DNA of 64,000 nt from positions 3,216,001-3,280,000 of the forward strand of contig JAXDDX010000005.1 of assembly GCA_034670405.1 (NCBI GenBank), given 5' to 3'. Below, piece after piece: positions 56,966 through 64,000 of this stretch. This stretch comes from Hoplostethus atlanticus. Its lineage: Eukaryota; Chordata; Actinopteri; Trachichthyiformes; Trachichthyidae. The translations under genes and the position numbers were made by a program. How positions within the stretch are numbered: the first letter of the stretch is position 1; each line of letters opens with the position of its first letter. The notes below the pieces were generated by a model. That model searched no databases. It had not been told where the DNA came from and saw only the letters and a program-made list of their open reading frames with translations.

Positions 56966-58769
56966 AGCGCCCACAACAGTGTGATGTTTCTCTGGAGAGG
57001 TGGTCGGAGGTGGAGGGAGGAGGGAGGCCGGGGGGGGCAGCAGGCACTGAAGAGGCCCACGTAGCACCACCAGAGGGATGCTAAAGCTATTAGAGAGTGG
57101 AGAGTGTGTGGTGGAGAATAATAACTACTTATTAATTAATAAGAACACATGATCCAGGGTTATGAGGTGGGCTGCGACAGGTGGGTGCAAAAATGAAATG
57201 AAAAAAAATATATATTATATTTATATTTATTATATTTTTCTATTTTAGTGGCCAATCGATCAACATACCAAAACCTGCAACCTTCATTTTTACAGCGGTG
57301 CACTCTGCAGCACCACAGTGGGACTGGAATAACCTGGAAACCCCCCCTCCGCCCCTCCACTACCTTGCTTCACTCCTTGATGTTTATAAAGCAAACCTGA
57401 AAATAGAATGATGAAATATAGACAAACAATGTCACAATAACTTCTAATTCATTGGCTAATGCTGTTTACGCGAGCATTGGCAGAGAGCTCCGGGTGCCCT
57501 TTTTGTCATATCTCCTTGTTGATATTTGAATTTGTCATTGCGTGTCAGGACTCCTAAATGTTTTCATAATCTGGTTTTATTATAAGCAACACTGGCCAAT
57601 GTTGAAAAATGAAGTCAAAAAAGACAACAACGCAGCCACCGCGGCCATCCGCCCGGCAGGCCGGACCCAAGTGGACCACACACAGTGTTTGAGGCCGGGC
57701 TCTGCGTAAAAGGGAGATATTAGAATACAAGCAAGCTGCAAACAAGCCTCGCTCGGCCTCTCCGCACGCTTTCTGTGCATGTTTCTATTTTTCTAAACAA
57801 CGCTGTCACTGCAATACTGAACTTTTTTTTTTTTTTTTTTTTTTCTCAATATCGGCTCCGGTATTCCATCCAGACAAAGAAAACAAACTGTGGGTTTCGC
57901 AGAATATCAGCGCATTCACATCCTGTATTTTCAAAGTGCGTTTTTTTTGTGTGTGTGTACGTGTGGGAGAGAAAGAGAACGAGAGAAAGAGAAAGAGAGA
58001 GGTTCAAATTTCACATCGGATCTATTTACAGATAGTAATATTTATAGTCTTTTTTTTTTTTTTTTTTTTTGTTCTACTGAGAAATGTTGGAAATAGAATG
58101 ATATATAAACAACTTCATACTGCGCCTTCATACTTTCTTTGCCGCTCTGCAGTTTAAAACCCATCAGAATTTTCAGTTGTCTTCTAGGTGCCGTACAGTA
58201 TTTCAGAATAAAAGCGTTAACCCCTGATGTCAGTGTCATATTTAGGAATCACCTGAGTCACCTCTCCGACCGCCCCCGTCTCTTGTCTGTTTACGCTGAC
58301 AGCGCATGCAGCCAGACACACGCGGGGGTTATTTTGAGAGGGCCCCTTCTCCATTTTCACGAGAGCGTACGCAGATTATCATCTCTATCAGCGTCCCGGT
58401 CTTAAATCAGCCCCTCATTACCGGGGCTTAGCTAAGAAGACACAGCATCAATATTAGATGACAATGATGGGAACCGGTGGAGGGCCACTCATAAGCTTTA
58501 AAGGCAACCCCACCCCCCCTGCTTTCACAGCACATGGTTCACATCAGGGCCAAGAGATCCACGCAACATGAGAAGGCATGACTCATGACAGATGACCTGT
58601 ACTGTCATGGCAACAGAGACACCGTAGATGAATACTTCTCTTATCACACTTAAAGTAATAATCCTTGACATTTCCACATGAATACATTTCCATGTATTCA
58701 TAGTCTCTATCGCCGGCTGATAGACCTCTAGCCGGTTCACGAAAGCTTTTCCGTCTGCTGTTCTAAACA

Positions 58770-59018
58770 CCCGGGTGTCAGGTAGGTCTTTCCCGGGGAA
58801 GAAAAAATCCTCTTGGCGCACAGGAAGGAGAATAACTGGATAGTTAGCGCGAGCGGCGATAGCCACCGTGGCTGAACGGACGAAGAAAAGAGCGCCACCT
58901 ACAGAAACGTCATCAACAGAAAATCCAAGGGGAAAGACGCCGCAGTGCTGGACACACTGTTTGATTGACAGGTGATCTCTGGGAAGTGCAGTGCAGAAAC
59001 ACCACAGTGAGGCTGAGA
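58770..59018 (+). repeat. dispersed repeat, copy B (unclassified)
   Basis: Same family and orientation as 12347-12597. It carries cacccgg, ggtaggtctttcc, gatagccaccgtggctgaac and ctgtttgattgacaggtgat in the same order, plus an extra internal block at about 58892-58920. The 176-codon minus-strand frame over it is a by-product of the repeat. Confidence 0.65.
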
Positions 59019-59477
59019 GACAAAGATGGAGACTAAAATAAAAAGAGACTTTCAACTGTCATATTGAAGGCATAATATGCTCTCATATCATTTTCAGATG
59101 TTCAGGGCCTCTAATATTTAGTCATAATATACATCATAGCAAGTATTATCAAAGTGATGTAAATCATGAGGATAAAACTATTATTTGTGAAAATAAAGCT
59201 GATGTTTGTTCATATCAGTGCTTATGATGATGCCTTATGATGATCACCAACTGGAGGTCACAGTTTACCCACCTTCACCGGTTGCAATGCACACCTTGAC
59301 TCTCACCGTTCAGGGTAACACTTCCCGGCGTGACTTTGGATTTCATTTGGCCGTCCTCTGAGCAGTTATGCTTTTCTGAGTGCACACAGAATACAACAAC
59401 AAAGCGCTACTGCCGGGTTCTCCAGAGGCAGATCAAGGTCAGGCCAGGAGTTGCGGGGGGCCAGTGGGACAGTCGTG

Positions 59478-59479
<2 letters not shown>

Positions 59480-59523
<44 letters not shown>
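59480..59523. repeat. (GT)n microsatellite
   Basis: About 21 uninterrupted GT units. Confidence 0.96.
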
Positions 59524-60735
59524 GGGGCTGGGGCTGGGGGAGGTAGACGGTGAGAGGGACGCCTCAGGACCCCGGCGGCTCCGGTTGCCTGAGCCATGAC
59601 CGCCGAGGGTGGAGGAGGCTAGCCGCAGATCGATCGTCGCAGGGCTGGATCCCTGCGATAGGGGGGCGATTGGATGCGGCGCGCTGGGACTGAATGACAT
59701 AAGCCCAGACGTCTAAGTGTCCCATTAGCAAGACAGCCGCCCATGTCCCGGTTTCCCTCCCTCCTCCCCCCCTCATCGACGATGCAGGACTCGTGTGGAA
59801 ACGGCTCAGGTGTTCCCCTCAACCCGCTTCGAGGACGCTCCTGCAGCGCAGAGGGCAGCAGCTCAACAACGCTCGCATGCAACACTCAAATGTTCTCCTC
59901 TTCCATATGTAACCAGAGCAATTATATCTTTATTGCCTTCATAAATCAGTCCAAGAAGCTATAACCAACCCACCCACCTCCCCGAGTGCATGTGCGTGCA
60001 TGTGTGTGTGTGTGTATTTGTGCATCTGCGCACACGCACGTGTTTGCAGCTAAACAGAACAGCGGGCGCCCCGGCCATGTGTGCGTTTCAGCTCGCCAGA
60101 CGACACGCTGCGGTCAGATTGTTGCGGACAATTCCTAAACACATAGAAAGCGATGACAAAACAAGGAGGCCACACACAGAGAAGGCTGCCGCTGCTGCGA
60201 CACGCTGCCTGCTGGGCCCAAATATAGAGGCAGAGTCGATCCGAAGCGAGGCTCTTTGCGCGTTGTTTTTTTTTAATATCGCTCTCCTACCGTCTGCAAA
60301 CGAGCGGATTCACCTATTCTCCTCAAAGGCCCCGGGACCCCCTAGCCCCCCCCCCCCCCCCTCAGCAGTCCTTCAAACACTTTGGCATTTCCCTGACTAT
60401 AACATAGTCACCATTATAGAACTGCCGCTGAAGGGTGCTGGCCCCGGCTGTCTCGATGAACATAGAGGAGCTTTGATAGGGGGGGGGGGGAGAGCGTCAA
60501 CATCACCTCAAAATAGCGTCATTAAAATTGAAAGCAACGGCGCAGTCTTTCATCAAGACATCTAAATATTGTTTTGTCCTTGTGCTATGTAGATTAAAAA
60601 CAAGAGGTGATCGGTTCCCGCGGTATCCTTCTCCATTAGACTTGTGCTGAGCGATAGGTGATTCATTTATAACGTGCAGGTTTGAGATTAAAAAAGGATA
60701 ACACGCTGAAAACGGCAACGTGAGAAGGTCAATGG

Positions 60736-60759
60736 AAAAAAAAAAAAAAAAAAAAAAAA
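60736..60759 (+). repeat. poly(A) run, 24 bases
   Basis: An uninterrupted A24. It could be a retroposon tail, but the sequence to its left is not a recognised LINE or SINE. Confidence 0.9.
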
Positions 60760-60971
60760 GAAGCACGCATGCGGCTCAGCGTGTAGCCGCAGACGTATTT
60801 TCTTCCTTTTGTTAACAGAGGCGTAAGTTACACAAATGACAGAGGGGAGAATGAATCAGTACAGGAAATGCTCTCTTGCTAAGCCCTGTGTGTGGCCAAG
60901 AGCGACGGCTATAAACAAAGCACCTCTTTGTGGCTCTGCTGCACTCTCTAGTGCTCGCTCTCTCTCTCCCG

Positions 60972-61002
<31 letters not shown>

Positions 61003-63824
61003 TCCACTAACACTCATCTGCTAACTACCTGTTGATCTGATGCTAAGAAGTCATCACCGACACACAGACCGCTGTGAATACCTCCTTGTCTTCAAACGCG
61101 TAGCAATAAAAATCCATTTTCACGTTTGTTTGTTTTTTCAACCAGTCACTTAAAGGGGACCGCGCACCCGGATGCAGCGAGGGACATTTCAGATTTAATT
61201 TCAGTACAACAGAATTTAGGCAAGCTTTTGAAATATGACAACAAATAAAATGTATTTCATGACTTCATGCAAAGATGAAAACAAAGAAATGGCAACTGGC
61301 AATTCTAGTACACCAGCTAACGGTCATACAACCACGATGGACGCCTCTGTATATGTGAGCGGCAGCACGTACGGCATTTCTCAGAGGTTGTGGTGGGATT
61401 TCCTTTTTTACAGACAATTTCCTTTTTTACAGAGTGTCCAAAGTGAGTTTTCAAACAGATTTTTATCAAATTTTTAGATGAAATTCAATTTTTTGCTTTT
61501 ATTTGACAGTAGAGGGAGACAGGAAAGATTGGGGGAGAGAGGGAGAGAGAATGACATGCAACACACATTTGAACCTTTAGCCGGCTGCCTTGAAACTTTT
61601 CATAATGATCGTAATTCCCCCGAAAAATATTGAGATAGAAGTCCAGCTGCGGCGTGCAAAGCATGCTGGGTTGACGCCTGTGCTACCTGTGCTCTTTAAA
61701 ATCAAAGGCAGGAGAAGCAGAGAGCCTCAGAGAGAGAGAGCGAGAGAGCGAGAGAGAGAGAGATAACATTGCCCACAGCGCTGGCCTAATGCATTCACCC
61801 TCTCACTCTCTGTAATTGCAATGCAATGATGTCAGCATGACAGGTGAGACTCTGAACGCGAGACAGCGTTGAATAAGCTGCCGCCACAGTATCAAGAGCA
61901 CAAAAACGTATCTGAGACACTCTATGGGGTGTCAATTTAATCATGCTTAAACCAGGTATCACATTCCTCCATGATTCCTCCATTGACAAAGAATCCTGCA
62001 CACTGCAACGGCCTCCTGCTTGATAGGGGATCTGTGACGGACACACGCGCTAACACACACACACACACACACACATGCAAACACACAGCACTTCCCAGCA
62101 TGCATTCGGCGGCGGACGGACGCGCAGGAGGAGGCCAGTTTCAACGTCAACCAATATTTCACAATACGATGTTACGGCGCGGTAGAAATTCATATGGAAG
62201 CAGCTCTGGGAACTGTTTTGAAACTGATGTCAGAAAGATATGGAGGTCCTGATTTAGCGAGCAGCTACGGACGCCTCAACTCGAAAATCGTTCCGGTGCG
62301 ATATTGTACGCTGACATCAACATCTACTCAACGTCAAAATGTTTTGCTGGGGTCGCTTCCCTTGTTTGACTTCCTGAAGTTAACGTTGACACAACTCAAT
62401 ATCGACTAGGAAGTGACTGACGCGTCACCTGGACGGATCGCAAACCCCTCACCGTCTTCCCACTGCTACCTGTAAAGCCTAACCGATTCCCAGCACTGAC
62501 ACCCCCTCCCACCACCTACACCTACCCTTACCCCCACCCCCCTACCTCCCACCCGGCCCCCCAACCCGCGGCGGGCAAACAAGAAATAATTCATACGGCT
62601 TCCCACACAGGGGTGGGTGTCCTGTATCGGCCTGCTCGCTCCACTGCCTGTCTGTTATCACCTGCAATTGAGGTAATCCACAGGACTATTATACTGCAGC
62701 TTATTGTACAGGAGAATATAGCTGCTGCCCCCCCCCTCCCTGTCACAGCCGAATCATACCTCTGGAAAGCTGATACCAACCAGGCCAATACACACTCACA
62801 CATAGTACATATAGTGTGTATGTGAGTGCAGTATAAAGCTGTGTATACATTATTGATACACATTCACTGTTTATGATAGAAAGATAAGAGCTATATACAA
62901 AGAGAGAGTGAGGCAGAATGTGTTAGCGTATTAGCATTAGCACAGAAGTTTTTTTACTTACTTTGGGAGGATTTCATTTCATTTTCATTGTGTTTAAAAA
63001 AAATTGTGTTATTAACACATTATGTGTTGAATATGAACATACAGTCTGACATATGGAAAGCGTGTTTTAGGGTGAGCGACTGCCAACAAAATCATCCAAG
63101 ATGTATTGATTTAATGCTTCTGCACCGCTGGTAACATCCTCTTGAGAGAACATAATTCTTTAAAGGTGATTATATTTTAGCTTTTATTTTTTAATGATCA
63201 TAATTTCTGACTAAAAGCCAAGACAAAAAATAACAGTCTGTCACCCTGTCCCCTGTAGCAACATACAGTCCAATAGCTATGAAATTCCCAGCGAGCATTT
63301 GATTGACGGCGGCGTGCAGGAGGTTTTCACAATAAGACATTATGACACAGAGCTATATTCACACGGGTTTTGAACTTGTCGAACTTGTCGCAGGGTGTCG
63401 ACTTGACATCTACTGAACGTCAAAATGTTTGCGAAGACGTTTAAAGTGCGTTTAAGCTCTTCAGTTACTCAGTGGGGTTATGGATGAAAAATTGAAGATG
63501 CATCTTATCTACTCTAACAACAAATTACATTTGTGCAGCAAGCTTTTCTGCAAAGGGGTCAGTAAATTCCTTTTGAGCCCCGGAGAGAAAAATTGATATT
63601 CTCTCACTATGCAATAAAAGAGCATTTGGGGGGGGGGGGGTTAATAATTCAGCATACTAAGTTGCAAACTCACAAAAATATCCATGCTCCCGCAGCCTCT
63701 CATGTTGCCACGGTTGCCAGAGACTGCATTGTACAGGGAATTGTCAACATTCCCATGATGAGCCTGCAGGCCCTGTGGTCCAGGGAGGTGTAGAGATGAG
63801 GTGGTGGGGGGGAGGCGGGGGGAG

Positions 63825-63990
63825 TAAAATTGATTGTAAACGCTGAATTATTCAACCGGGCCCTCCGCCATTTGAGTGAGTTTCTTCGGTTACGTTCAGA
63901 AGAGCTTTCATAGCAAAACAGGAGAAGATTATCTTCCACAGGCCCCCGTGGAGGCCCTGAACGCCTCTCATTAATGAGACAAAGCATCTA
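63825..63990. promoter_or_regulatory. candidate conserved noncoding element at right edge
   Basis: Complex sequence including aaattgattgtaaacgc, gaattattcaacc and a perfect 14-bp palindrome TCTCATTAATGAGA (63966-63979), which contains two overlapping TAAT homeodomain cores. Function is inferred only. Confidence 0.25.
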
Positions 63991-64000
63991 CAGCCTAGAC

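Larger units (their letters stand above)
52828..58769. other. noncoding region with a repeat fragment and enhancer-like segments
   Basis: Holds an interspersed repeat near 54.73-54.86 kb, a G-run at 54.30 kb, GA-rich patches, and two T-runs of about 21 bases (57.82 and 58.05 kb). The 56.76-56.96 kb segment is listed separately. No exon recognised. Confidence 0.5.
59019..64000. other. noncoding region to the right edge
   Basis: Contains (GT)21 at 59480-59523, a C-run and G-run at 60.35 and 60.48 kb, an A24 run at 60736-60759, CT and GA tracts near 60.98 and 61.73 kb, and a CA tract near 62.06 kb. Between these are complex segments that resemble regulatory DNA. No exon is recognised. The 191-codon open frame at 59990-60565 is partly GT-repeat and proline-run coding and is not supported. 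Confidence 0.55.

Noticed and set aside
58525-59055. 176-codon minus-strand open frame
   Set aside because: It overlaps dispersed repeat copy B, and the matching frame in copy A at 12341-12583 is not conserved as protein.
59990-60565. 191-codon plus-strand open frame
   Set aside because: It begins in a GT repeat (CVCVCVF), contains a proline run from polyC and a glycine run from polyG, and has no recognisable domain.

Overview
The window looks like nuclear DNA from a teleost fish. The evidence is a split vertebrate gene with GT-AG introns, very dense (CA)n/(GT)n, (CT)n and (AAAG)n microsatellites, 5'-truncated L2/CR1-type LINE ends of the kind common in fish genomes, tRNA-derived SINE sequence and short DNA-transposon derivatives. 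I cannot name the species. There are no bacterial features and no CRISPR array, rRNA or tRNA gene that I could support.

The one clear protein gene is nfatc1 (calcineurin-regulated transcription factor NFATc1), on the minus strand, occupying the left 19 kb and running off the left edge. I placed splice sites for six coding exons. There are two alternative first exons: the alpha-type at 18684-18804, whose protein runs from MQDTF to MKSAEE, and the beta-type at 16593-16680, whose protein starts [12 protein letters not shown]. Both end with a single G in the same phase, so each can join the large shared exon 14402-15512. That exon holds the calcineurin-docking PRIEIT site, the serine-rich region, the SP repeats and the nuclear localisation signals. 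Exons 12079-12238, 3167-3369 and 237-409 follow and encode most of the DNA-binding half of the Rel-homology domain. The reading frame closes across every junction. The rest of the Rel/IPT region and the C-terminus lie left of base 1. Together the two first exons give a protein with a changeable N-terminus on a common regulatory and DNA-binding body.

The introns hold candidate regulatory sequence (a CpG- and E-box-rich stretch near 6.8-7.2 kb), a DNA-transposon derivative (about 2.37-2.93 kb) and an unusual block of nested palindromes (12.8-13.2 kb) with a perfect 33-bp hairpin stem. Upstream of the alpha exon there is a plausible core promoter (about 19.15-19.22 kb).

From about 19.3 kb to 64 kb I find no convincing exon of any known protein. 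This 45-kb stretch contains SINE, LINE and DNA-transposon fragments (mostly 20-31 kb and 39.8-48 kb), many microsatellites, and complex single-copy-looking segments that resemble conserved vertebrate enhancers, mainly 34-39 kb, 45 kb, 49-50 kb and 56-64 kb. I read it as the upstream regulatory desert of nfatc1 or of a neighbouring developmental gene; that is inference. One minus-strand open frame (25347-25847, 166 codons) has protein-like composition but I do not recognise it.
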